Of a stretch of DNA of 64,000 nt, positions 29,608 through 38,493 are shown piece after piece. Source of the DNA: JBBPZA01 sp963797015 (GTDB lineage: Bacteria > Actinomycetota > Thermoleophilia > Solirubrobacterales > Solirubrobacteraceae). The stretch lies in the NCBI GenBank assembly GCA_963797015.1, contig CAWCNV010000003.1, forward strand, positions 558,001-622,000. The letters run 5' to 3'. Below the pieces are notes generated by a model. That model was not told where the DNA came from. It worked only from the letters and a program-made list of their open reading frames with translations, and did not search any database. Position 1 is the first letter of the stretch. The number at the start of each line of letters is the position of its first letter. A program made the translations under genes and the position numbers.

Positions 29608-30120
29608 GTGGCCGAGCGTGACAGCATCGCTGACGTGTCAGAACACGAGCATGCCATCGTCCGCTTTCGGGAAATCGAGCGCCAGCTCCCCGGGCTTCTC
29701 GACGCCCTGGTGGCGAGCCAGCCCTACAGGCGGGGCGAGAAACCGCCGGCGCCCGCGGTCGCCGGCGTCTACCTGTTCACCGAAGTCGGAATCCACCGCT
29801 ACGTAGGGCGGACGCGAAACGCGAATCGCCGTCTCGGTGAGCACACGCGACCAAGTTCGAAGGAGAACTCGGCGCCCTTCGCCTTCAACATCGCCAAGGG
29901 GGAGGCCCGGAACGAAGGGCTGGACGTGTCCGGCTCACGCGAGGCCGTCGCCGCGCTCCCTGGTTTCACGCCGCATTTCGCTGCTGCCAAAGAGCGTGTG
30001 CGGGCGATGGAGTTTCGTGTTGTCGAGGTCGTGGACCCCGCCGTGTCGACGATTGTCGAGGTATACGCCTCGATCGCTCTCGGAACCGAGGGCGAGTTCA
30101 ACCTCTTCGAGACTCACTAG
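29608..30120 (+). CDS. GIY-YIG-like nuclease domain protein
   Basis: 170 residues from GTG 29608. GVYLFTEVGIHRYVGRTRNANRRLGEHTR (residues 53-81) carries the GIY and YIG elements as GVY (53-55) and YVG (65-67), with the following Arg68 and His79 typical of the family. A Glu expected near the end may be Glu134 or Glu141. It is preceded after 23 bases by the PD-(D/E)XK-like gene, suggesting an operon of two nuclease-fold proteins. GIY-YIG proteins of this size occur as restriction enzymes and homing-type nickases. Confidence 0.68.
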   Translation: MAERDSIADVSEHEHAIVRFREIERQLPGLLDALVASQPYRRGEKPPAPAVAGVYLFTEVGIHRYVGRTRNANRRLGEHTRPSSKENSAPFAFNIAKGEARNEGLDVSGSREAVAALPGFTPHFAAAKERVRAMEFRVVEVVDPAVSTIVEVYASIALGTEGEFNLFETH

Positions 30121-30131
30121 CCCCGGGGGAG

Positions 30132-31316
30132 TCAGGCTTCCGGCGCCGCGGCCGTTTCTTCCTCGACGTCGACCACGACGCGGGCCTCGTTGCCGTCAAG
30201 GATCACAGTGGCCGGAACCGCTTGGAGCCCACGCTCGCGGCCGAGTTCGGCGCGTGAGCGCAAGAACTCCTTCTCTGGCGAGGGAAGCTCGCGGAGCCCG
30301 CCGAACCGCGGACTCTTAGGGCCCCAGTGCAGTCGCCCCGTCTTTCCCGGTCCCGCGTTCCAAGCCTTCTTTGGCTTGCGGTTCGGGCTACTGAACAGGT
30401 ACTCCCGCCACGCCGTCAGGCTGTCGGCCAGTTCGTCGGAAAGACGGCTGAACAGCTCATTGACCTCGTCGAGCAGTTCCTGGGTGAGATCGGAGTAATG
30501 CCAAAACTGCGCGAGGTGCTTCTCGGGCGTCTCCGGCGGCATCCGCAGGAGCGCGGCGGCACAACGTGCGGCGATCTGCGCCGCTCGGTCAGCGACCAAC
30601 AGGTCGGGAAGAGCATCGGCGGGATCGCGCTCCGGATCCCCAAGGATCTTTCGCGCCTGACGCATCTGCGCGTCACACGTCGTATGCGCGCTCTTGTGCC
30701 AGGCACGCACGTCCTGGCGCTCGGTATCGCTGAGCGGGTGTACTGAAGCGATGTGTTCCTCGACGAGCGCCAGTGCGTCTTCTGTCGTCTCCAGCTCGCT
30801 CGCTTTGACCGCCACGTGACGGTCAACGACGTCTGCGACTCCCCGCTCGATGTTCGACAGGCGGCCGCTGATCTCCACGAGGTAGTGCTGCTGCGTCGCG
30901 ATGGCCATCGCTTGCCACGCGACGGCCGCTCCCGCTGTCGCCGCTTTGGCCGCCTTCGCGCCCTTGGCGGCTGGCGCCGCCCCCTTCATGGGGATGTTCT
31001 CGGCGAGCTGGCCGGTCTTGACGCTGCGCGCCTGAGGCAAGAGCTGGCCGCCCTTCTTTGTCTTCGTCAGGACGAGTTCGCCGGCGTCGAGCGCCTTTCG
31101 CGTGTCCTTTGAGGGATCGAGCACCACCGTCCATGGCTCCTTGCGACCGGCGAGGCGACCGAGTCCCTTGCGCACTTCCGGCATGCGTGCGAACTCCCGC
31201 AGGCCTTCGGCGGCGCCGGGGGGAAGGGGAACAGCCGGCCGGTCGAGGTCGTTGCCTCGCGTCGGGCGCGCCTCCGGGACCGGCGCCTCTTCATTCGGTT
31301 CGAGAACTTCGCTCAC
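30132..31316 (-). CDS. Unknown 394-residue protein in defence island
   Basis: Start GTG 31316 is chosen because the acidic MSEVLEPNEEAPVPEARPTRG reads as a normal N-terminus; the frame opens 39 codons earlier. No family is recognised. Residues 1-35 are Pro/Glu-rich and likely disordered. 45-110 is a mixed domain (PWTVVLDPSKDTRKALDAGELVLTKTK). 112-141 is Ala/Lys-rich and mildly hydrophobic (GAAVAWQAMAIA), then long helices run from 145 to ~320 with a probable coiled coil (GRLSNIERGVADVVDRHVAVKASELETTEDALALVEEH). The tail is basic then acidic (VVVDVEEETAAAPEA). It is convergent with the GIY-YIG gene. The layout could suit a membrane-associated effector or scaffold. Confidence 0.65.
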   Translation of the reverse strand: MSEVLEPNEEAPVPEARPTRGNDLDRPAVPLPPGAAEGLREFARMPEVRKGLGRLAGRKEPWTVVLDPSKDTRKALDAGELVLTKTKKGGQLLPQARSVKTGQLAENIPMKGAAPAAKGAKAAKAATAGAAVAWQAMAIATQQHYLVEISGRLSNIERGVADVVDRHVAVKASELETTEDALALVEEHIASVHPLSDTERQDVRAWHKSAHTTCDAQMRQARKILGDPERDPADALPDLLVADRAAQIAARCAAALLRMPPETPEKHLAQFWHYSDLTQELLDEVNELFSRLSDELADSLTAWREYLFSSPNRKPKKAWNAGPGKTGRLHWGPKSPRFGGLRELPSPEKEFLRSRAELGRERGLQAVPATVILDGNEARVVVDVEEETAAAPEA

Positions 31317-31366
31317 GGCTGCTCCCGCGACACCGTATGCAAGCCGGCCGGGGCTAGCAATGTGCC

Positions 31367-31828
31367 CTACGCCGCGCTGTCCGGGTGCCGTGGCAGGTAG
31401 AGCACCTCGGGAAGGAGATCGCGCAAGCGCCACTGGTCTTGATCACTCGTGACGAGTGGAGCGCCATAGGACGCCGCCGTGGCGGCGATCCAGAGGTCGT
31501 TGTCTCCGACCGTCAGTCCCTGCGCCTTCGTAGCGGGCCGAAGGCGCGCCCACTCGGCGAGCACGTCGTCGTCGAGCGGAAGCTGGGCATAGGCCTGCAG
31601 GCGCCGTTCCTCGCGTTCGATCCGGTCCGCGCCGAAACCTCCCTCGACATAGCCCGCGCGAGCCTCCGCCACGGTGATGATGCTGATCGCAGCGCGTGCG
31701 CGATCGATCCGAGCCAGTACCGCACCATCCCAGTGAGCTACCCGCTCCGGACGGGTTCGGCGCTGCGCCACGGCGCCGACGAACGAGGAATCACAGACGA
31801 TGAGTTCCGGCGGCTCGTCTTCCGTCAT
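31367..31828 (-). CDS. PIN-domain ribonuclease (VapC-like toxin)
   Basis: 153 residues. The PIN-fold acidic quartet is visible: Asp13 (VCDSSF), Glu55 (ITVAEARAG), Asp109/Asp111 (GDNDLWIAATA) and Asp129 (VTSDQD). Such proteins cleave RNA using Mg2+ and usually form toxin-antitoxin pairs. Its ATG overlaps the stop of the upstream gene (ATGA), so translation is coupled to a 300-residue protein that is not a standard VapB. It lies downstream of that gene on the minus strand, divergent from the BREX operon. Confidence 0.85.
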   Translation of the reverse strand: MTEDEPPELIVCDSSFVGAVAQRRTRPERVAHWDGAVLARIDRARAAISIITVAEARAGYVEGGFGADRIEREERRLQAYAQLPLDDDVLAEWARLRPATKAQGLTVGDNDLWIAATAASYGAPLVTSDQDQWRLRDLLPEVLYLPRHPDSAA

Positions 31829-32727
31829 TCGTCGCCGAACATGACCGCCAGATAGCGCTCATCGGCATCGTCACCGACCCACTCATCGCCCTCGAGCGCA
31901 TCCAGGCCCTGCGCCGAGTCGATTCCCTGTCGCGCCAGCAACACGTCGAGCGGCACACGCTCAGGCGTGAAAAGCTCGGTCTGGCGGCCATGCACCACTG
32001 GCTCGATGGTCTCGACTCGCATCGAGCCGCGCAGCGGGGCGGTCAGGCGGCCTTCGCCACGTGCCCAAACGACCTCGCCCAGCAGCGAGCGCACCTTCGG
32101 CTCAAGCGCCTCGTCATAGCGACATGCCCACTCGACGCCGTCCCCAGCTCTGATTGCCATGCGATCGGGCTCGAGGTTGACGGCGTGCAGTCGCCCCGAG
32201 ACGGACTCCACCTCCGACGGGCCACTCGCCGGGGGCCGCGCGAGGCGCGCGATGCGCTCACGATCCACGAGGACCGGGCCGTCTGGCGCAACCTCTCGCG
32301 GCAGATTGACTTCGATGGCTCCGTGCTCGCCGCACGCGCGACGCGCGCGGTCCAGGGCGTCCACGACGTCTTCCGGCACGTCCCGCTCCTGGGCTAAGTC
32401 GCTCATCAGGGATGCGAGATTCGTAAGCGCCAACGGCAGGTCGCCGAGATCGAGCGCGTCCTCCGCATCATCGAGCTCCTCCGGCTCGAGGGTCGCGACG
32501 GCGCTTCCGGTGTCCACTCGCACAAGGCGGAACGCTGACGCCGCCTCAGCTCGCCGCTCCGGGTGCCCGGCCTTGCGTGTCGCCTCGCCGCGCCGCGCGC
32601 GGTCGTAGTCGCGCAATGCGCTGATGAACGCGTCGATGAACGACTCGAAGTCGGCCAGCGGGATGCCGCGTTCGGCCCGCTCGCCCGTGAGCGTGAGCTT
32701 CACCTGATGTTCGCTTTCGTTCGCCAT
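31825..32727 (-). CDS. 300-residue non-canonical partner of a PIN toxin
   Basis: Start ATG 32727 follows AAAGGAG. Translationally coupled to the PIN gene. No family is recognised. Residues 1-60 (EHQVKLTLTGERAERGIPLADFESFIDAFISALRDYDRARRG) and 85-150 (FRLVRVDTGSAVATLEPEE; LPLALTNLASLMSDLAQ) appear alpha/beta. The central part has beta-like SVSGRLHAVNLEPDRMAIRAGDGVEWACRYDEALEPKVRSLLGEVVWARGEGRL. The C-terminus is acidic (LEGDEWVGDDADERYLAVMFGDE), suitable for wrapping a basic toxin surface. Antitoxin function is inferred solely from coupling and order. Confidence 0.65.
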   Translation of the reverse strand: MANESEHQVKLTLTGERAERGIPLADFESFIDAFISALRDYDRARRGEATRKAGHPERRAEAASAFRLVRVDTGSAVATLEPEELDDAEDALDLGDLPLALTNLASLMSDLAQERDVPEDVVDALDRARRACGEHGAIEVNLPREVAPDGPVLVDRERIARLARPPASGPSEVESVSGRLHAVNLEPDRMAIRAGDGVEWACRYDEALEPKVRSLLGEVVWARGEGRLTAPLRGSMRVETIEPVVHGRQTELFTPERVPLDVLLARQGIDSAQGLDALEGDEWVGDDADERYLAVMFGDE

Positions 32728-33126
32728 CGCCGGGCTCCTTTCGTCGCGGCTCGCCCGGACCCTCATCATCGCGCAGTCTCGGGCGGAGGGCTGCAAACGC
32801 CCGTCGTGAGCGAGTCGCTGAGCTTGCCGGTTCACTGACGTTCGATCACACCGGCCGAGTCGGCCCTTGGCGGTGGAGCGCCGGTTCCTCCGCCGCAGGC
32901 TGCTTTCTCGCGGCCCCAATGTCGGCCAGGCCGGCTTGCGCCATCCCGGACGGGGTTCCGCGCCCTGCTGGCGCGTGGCACGCTGCGCGCGTCCCGCCGC
33001 TGGAAGGGGCACAACCGCCCTTCGACCGGAAGGAGCCCGCCAAAACCATCCAGGAGGCCCACCACGTCCTGCTCGGAGGCAAACGCTCTGGGCCGAGCCA
33101 GCCCACAGGACATAAGCTGCGCGACG
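32728..33126. other. Divergent intergenic region before the BREX operon
   Basis: 399 bases between the PIN-partner start and the first BREX gene. Promoters for both are expected here. ORFs on either strand show no family resemblance. No clear inverted repeat or -10/-35 pair was identified by eye. Confidence 0.5.
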
Positions 33127-33666
33127 GTGAACAGTGACTCCCTCTCAATCATCCGCCCGCTACTTGCCGTTGCCCGGATCGGGGAGGCTGACTTGGACGG
33201 ATGGGGACGGTGCCACGGCCTCTCGTCGACGGGCGCCTTCGTGCTCGGTCGGCTGTTCCGCAGGACCGCATCCGCTGCGGCGCTCGAGCTCGATATCGGC
33301 TCTGCCGCGCAGCGCCACAGTGATGCGCTGGGTAGGCCGTCCGCCATCCATCTGTTCTCTGATGAGCTGCCTATCAAGCGCTTGGCACTCGAGTGGCTCG
33401 CCGAGCAAAAGCTCGAGCCCCAACAACACGACCTGATAGGTCAGCTCGCCAGCTGGAATTCGGATACCGCACGCGCAGCATTGGTGGAATGGGCTGGCGA
33501 ACCGGATTCGGGCGAGCGGCTCGCGGACGGCTTGAGGCTTGGAGCGGTTACCCGAGGCGATCTCGCCGACCCCACCCGCTATCGCGAGATTGCGTGCTCC
33601 CTGGCCGCTACCTACGCAACGTTGGACGCCGGATCGCCCGCCTTCGCCTACTACGACCTCGTCTAG
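33127..33666 (+). CDS. brxE: BrxE-like protein, first gene of BREX locus
   Basis: 179 residues from GTG 33127. IIRPLLAVARIGEADLDGWGRCHGLSSTGAFVLGRLFRRTASAAALELDIGSAAQRHSDALGRPSAIHLF resembles BrxE of BREX type 6 as I recall it: a helical protein with a WW/GW segment, LGRLFPRT and an HLF box. Its stop overlaps the brxA start (TAGTG), so it is tightly coupled. BrxE has no established biochemical role. Assignment rests on pattern memory and position ahead of brxA. Confidence 0.6.
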   Translation: MNSDSLSIIRPLLAVARIGEADLDGWGRCHGLSSTGAFVLGRLFRRTASAAALELDIGSAAQRHSDALGRPSAIHLFSDELPIKRLALEWLAEQKLEPQQHDLIGQLASWNSDTARAALVEWAGEPDSGERLADGLRLGAVTRGDLADPTRYREIACSLAATYATLDAGSPAFAYYDLV

Positions 33667-34406
33667 TGGCGCTCACCGCTCGCATCATCAAGGGCGGCGC
33701 TCTGCTTGATGACTCCAGGCGATTCGTCGAGGCGTGGGATCCCGAGCTCGACGCCGAGACGAATCTCGCTCAGATCAGCGAGAACAACCTCTTGGGCAAG
33801 CCTTCCGCCAGCCGCGCCGAGGACGTCATTGCGGTCCTCCGGCGTCGCTTCGTGGCCGCGGACGCCTACGTCGTCGGCACACTTCGTGCACTCACATCCA
33901 ACTCACGCGCCTTTCGCGACGCATGCTTCTACGAGGCCTCTCGCGACGATGAGCTACTCGGCCGCTTCTCGTCCGAGCTGCTCTTCGACTGCTGGACTGA
34001 ACGCAGGCTCGACGTCGGCCCTCAGCGCGTAATCGATTGGCTCGCTCGGATCGACGTCCCTTGGGGACAGGCAACGCGCAAGCGAGTCGCCGAGGGTCTG
34101 CTGTCCACCGGCCGCGATTTCGGGCTACTGGAAGGCGCTGTGCACAAGGCAATCGCGGGCCCCTCGATCTCGCTCGCAGGGTTCGCGTACGTAGCGATGC
34201 GAGAGCGGTCGAGCCAAGCCTCATCGCGGGCGTTGGTCGACGCCCCCGTGTGGCGCCGGTTCCTGCTTGACGCGCCCCGCGTCGAGGCTCTGTTCCGTGA
34301 GGCCGACCGCTACAAGCTGCTCCGCTTCCTTGAAGCGGGCAGCACCGTTCGCATCGACTGGCTGATCGAGGACCTCCAGGAGGTGGGCAATGTCCCCGTC
34401 GCCTGA
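33666..34406 (+). CDS. brxA: BREX protein BrxA (DUF1819)
   Basis: 246 residues, GTG 33666. IIKGGALLDDSRRFVEAWDPELDAETNLAQISENNLLGKPSASRAEDVIAVLRRRFV is the conserved DUF1819 N-terminal region. The later part is helical (RVIDWLARIDVPWGQATRKRVAEGLLSTGRDFGLL). BrxA is a small DNA-binding protein needed in type 1 BREX. It overlaps brxE by one base and brxB by 17 bases. No frameshift. Confidence 0.8.
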   Translation: MALTARIIKGGALLDDSRRFVEAWDPELDAETNLAQISENNLLGKPSASRAEDVIAVLRRRFVAADAYVVGTLRALTSNSRAFRDACFYEASRDDELLGRFSSELLFDCWTERRLDVGPQRVIDWLARIDVPWGQATRKRVAEGLLSTGRDFGLLEGAVHKAIAGPSISLAGFAYVAMRERSSQASSRALVDAPVWRRFLLDAPRVEALFREADRYKLLRFLEAGSTVRIDWLIEDLQEVGNVPVA

Positions 34407-34998
34407 GCAGGTCCGAATGCCCCTTGGCCGGAAGCTGCGTCAGATCGGGGACCAGCTCGTCGACTACCTCGACAGCCCGGCTGCTGGCCCGCCGCCCTAC
34501 TACGCCTACGTGTACTCCCCCAAGCACGAGTTTGCCGTACGCCAGGAGCTCCAGCGTCTGGACGTATGGCTGCGAAGCCGAAACGTAACCCCCGTCTCGA
34601 TCTCGCTCGCTGAGCTGTTCTGGCGGGCGATTGACGAGTCCGGCTACAGCGAACAGATCGAGACCGACGAGCGCGAGAACCGCGCCGATCCTGGAACGCT
34701 CGAGCGACTCGCGACCGACATCAACCAGATCCTCATGAGTCCGCCAGCGCTACCGGACCGCGTAATGGCGGCGATGGAGGATTTCCCCGACCGCTCGGTC
34801 GCCTTCCTGTACCGCGCCGGCGCCCTTTACCCGAGCTACCGCACCTCTGCGCTCCTCGACGACTTGCGCGAGCGGTTGCTCAAACCCGTTGTGCTTCTGT
34901 ATCCCGGCCGCTTGGTGGGAAGCTACGGGCTCTCGTTCATGGGCAAGTGCGAGCCGGCCCATGGTTACCGGGCCAAGATCGTCGCGAGGGAGGCGTGA
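34390..34998 (+). CDS. brxB: BREX protein BrxB (DUF1788)
   Basis: 202 residues, ATG 34390. YYAYVYSPKHEFAVRQELQRLDVWLRSRNVTPVSISLAELFWRAIDESG and the C-terminal LLKPVVLLYPGRLVGSYGLSFMGKCEPAHGYRAKIV match DUF1788, the BrxB family. The role is unknown though required for defence in studied systems. It is coupled to brxA upstream and brxC downstream (TGATG overlap). Confidence 0.85.
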   Translation: MSPSPEQVRMPLGRKLRQIGDQLVDYLDSPAAGPPPYYAYVYSPKHEFAVRQELQRLDVWLRSRNVTPVSISLAELFWRAIDESGYSEQIETDERENRADPGTLERLATDINQILMSPPALPDRVMAAMEDFPDRSVAFLYRAGALYPSYRTSALLDDLRERLLKPVVLLYPGRLVGSYGLSFMGKCEPAHGYRAKIVAREA

Positions 34999-37900
34999 TG
35001 CAGGTCTCGGAGGTTTTCCGCAGGGACATCGCACGTCGCATCGAGGAGGTCATCAAGGTTGACTTCGACGACGAGGCGGCCGTCAGACGTGAGCTCGACG
35101 AGTACGTCGTCACGGACAACCTGCGCGACAGCATCGAGGAGATCCTCGACCGCTACCAGGAGACGATCAACAAGCCTGACGAGGGCACGAACATCTGGGT
35201 CAGCGGTTTCTTCGGCTCGGGGAAGTCGTCCTTGGCCAAGAACGTCGGCTACCTGCTGGAGAACCCCCTGGTCGGAGGCACAAGCGCCGCCGACCTGCTG
35301 CTCGCTCACGTCGAGGGCGGCAAGATTCGCGCGCTCCTCAACACCATTCATGCGCAGGCACCGACGCTGTCGGTCTACATCGACCTGTCAAGCGCCCGCA
35401 ATGTGCTCAAAGAAGGTGAGAATCCGATCCTTCCCATGTACAGGGCCCTGCTCGAGCGCCTCGACTACTCACGCGATTTCAACCTCTCGGCCCTCGAGTT
35501 CGACCTTGAGGGCGACGGCCTGCTTGACGACTTCGAGCGGGCGTTCAAAGAGGTTTCCGGCGAACGCGGTGACTGGCGCGCCCGCCGCAATATCGGACTT
35601 GCGCGAAACGAAGCCTCCCACGCTATGCACCTGCTTCAGCCGGCCACCTACCCGAGCCCTGATTCATGGGCGCGCACGCAGCAGGCTCTCCACTTGGATC
35701 CCAATGTCGTGGCCGACCGCGCTATCGAAATGCTCGCCAGGCGCGCGCCCGAGACACGGCGGATCGTGTTCGTCGTCGACGAGGTCGGGCAGTATGTCGC
35801 TCGCGACCGCGCGCGCATGCTCGACCTACAGGGAATCGCCCACGCCTTCCAAAAGAAGCGCGGTGCGCTCTGGCTGATCGCCACCTCGCAGGAGACCCTC
35901 GAGGACGTACTCGACAGCCTCGAGGGAAGCAAGGTCGAGCTCGCCCGCGTACAGGATCGCTTCCCGCTACGGATAGACCTTCTCCCCAGCGACATCGAAG
36001 AGGTCGCAAGTCGTCGCGTGCTCGACAAGAGCGCCGACGGCGCGAGCGCCGTACGAGGCGCGGTCGACGGAAGTTGGAACAAGCTGCAGGCGCACGTCCT
36101 GCTCTCCTCGCCGCGACGCGACACCGAGTTCTCCCGCGAGGAACTCGTGCGGCTATACCCCCTCGTCCCCTACCAGATTCAGCTGTTCATCGACGCCGTA
36201 TCGGCTCACCGCGCGCGCACCGGGGCGCAGCCGATGCTCGGCGGTAGCAACCGTACGATCATCAAGCTGGCCCAGCAGCTCGTGATCGATCGCGAGGTCG
36301 GCCTCTCAGACAAACCTGTCGGCGCTCTTGCCACTGCTGACATGGCCTACGACCTGCTCGCCGATGTGATTCCCACGGCTTGGCAGGCGGAAGTCATCCA
36401 AGTCGCCGAGCGCCACGGCCCCGACAAGATACCCACGCGCGTGGTCAAGGCGATAGCCCTTCTCTCCGGCGTCCCTTGGCTTCGGCTCGATGCCCGCAAC
36501 TTTGCCGTGCTCCTGCACGACGAGATCACCGGCGAGCGCCTCGACGACGAGATACGGGACGCGCTGGCGACCCTCGTTCAGGAAGAGGTAATCCGCGAGG
36601 CGGAGGAGGGCTACCGCCTCCAATCTCCCGAGGAGAAGGACTGGGAGAAGGATCGCCGCGCCCTCGCCATGACCCCGGCCGCCTACCGCCGCCTGCGTCG
36701 GGAGGCCATTAAGAACCAGCTCGGCTCGCTCGTCGTCACCACATCGCGGTCGTTTAACGTGGGCCTCGAGGTCGACGGCGAGTCACTGTCGGCGGGTGAC
36801 ATCCGCCTGCTGGTGCAGGAGTGCGAGCCGGGCGAGGAGGAGCCGTCCAAGCGCGCTCGCGCGAGACGAGCCACGAGTCGGACATCATCTGGACCTACCA
36901 ACCGTCGGACGAGACCTACGACGCGGCGCTCGAGGCGCACCGCAGCGCCGAGATGATCAAGACGCGGGAGGCCGCGCGAAAGTCCGGCGCGGAGGTCGAG
37001 CTGCTCAGCGACGAGCGCAAGCGCCTCGCGCAGGCCGAAGCGCGGCTAAGCCGACTTCTCGGAGACGATCTCCTCGCCGGAGCGACCTTCTTCCGTGGCG
37101 TCAGGGAAGCGGTGACCGGCAAGGACGCTCGCGTCGCAGCCCAGGCGGTCGCCGAACAACGGATTCCCGAGGTGTTCCCCGACCTCGCCGTGTTCGCCGC
37201 GGCCGTGAAGCGCTCCGACGCCCTGACCATGCTTCGGTCCGACAACCTCGAAGGGCTCCCCGACTCGCTCGGCGAGGAGGGGCTCGGGCTCGTTCGCGAA
37301 ACGCCGGACGGCAAGAAACTGGCTATCGACCGCCCGCCTCTCAGCGTTGTCGTGGAAGAGATCAGAAGCCGGGCCGACTACGGCAAGGCGGCAACCGGCG
37401 AACACCTCGAGCGAGAGTTCCGCCGGCCCCCCTACGGCGCGACACCCGAGGCCGTACACGTCGTCGTCGCCGCCGCCATCCGCGCCGGCCTTGTCGAGGT
37501 CCGCCATCAGGATGCCCGGATCGCCAATGCGAAGGACCGGCGCCTCGACAAGGTGTTCTCCACGCTTCCGGCCTTTCGCTCCGCGACCTTCGCCCCCCAG
37601 CGCGAACTCGATATCGAGATCCGCGCCCGTGTAGCCCAGCGGCTCGCCGAGCTGACCGGCGACGAGCCGCCCCTGGCAATAGACGGGCTAGCGAGCGCTG
37701 CGCGAAAGGCCTTCGCGAGCGATGCGCCGGTATGTGAGCGCGTCGTCGCGAGCCTTCGGGGTCTCGGACTGACCGTCCCCGAAGCGGTTACTCGCGCCCG
37801 CACGCACATCCGAGAGCTGCTTGGTGAAGACGATGAGGAGGCAATCAAGACCTGCGACGAGGATTGGCAGGACCTCGTGGGAGGCCGACAGGCGGCCCGT

Positions 37901-38493
37901 GACTTGGATGACACGCTCGACGAGCAGGCGCTCGTGACCCTGCGTGCGGCTATCGACGAGCGGCAGGCATCCGACGCCGGCCTCCCCGAAGATGCTCGCG
38001 TCGCGCGGGACGAGCTGCGCGATCTGCTCGACGCTGTCGACCTGCCGGGACGCATGTCGAAGGTCGGCACGCTCGTCCGGCGCGTGCGCGATGCAAGGGA
38101 GGCGGCCTGGACGACCGCACGGGACGCATTGCGCACGCAGGTGGACGAGGAGCTTGCGTCCATCCGTGCCGCCAGTCCGAGCGAGGTCGACGAGGCAGCG
38201 CTCGACGAAGCGCTACGTCCGCTCGTGACTTGATACCCGCGGACGAGTCCGACCCGGGTCGCCCCTCCGTCGAGGCCCTTTCGGCGAGAGTGGATCAGGT
38301 TGCATCAATCGCGGAGAACGTACGCACGACGCTCGACGAACTCAGCTCGCGCACCGATGTCGTACGCGTACGGGCCCGCGATCTCTATGACGGGGTCGTC
38401 ACTTCTCCGGAGGAACTCGATGCGCTCCTGACCAGGATCCGTTCCGCCGCCGAGGAGGCGCTCGGAGACAACAAGCACTTCTGGCTTTCGTGA
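34998..38493 (+). pseudogene. brxC: BREX ATPase BrxC, frameshifted
   Basis: Read across frames, 1165 codons, close to the ~1200 of BrxC. An AAA+ ATPase with Walker A GFFGSGKSSLAKN at residues 70-82 and Walker B RIVFVVDEVGQYV near 255-268, followed by winged-helix and long helical regions. The first frame runs to about 36855. The second continues ESDIIWTYQPSDETYDAALEAHRS to 38233. The last ~85 residues (DVVRVRARDLYDGVVTSPEELDALLTRIRSAAEEALGD) are in a third frame, which could alternatively be a small gene starting TTG 38232. BrxC is the large ATPase of BREX complexes. No nonsense codons are seen apart from the shifts. Confidence 0.8.
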
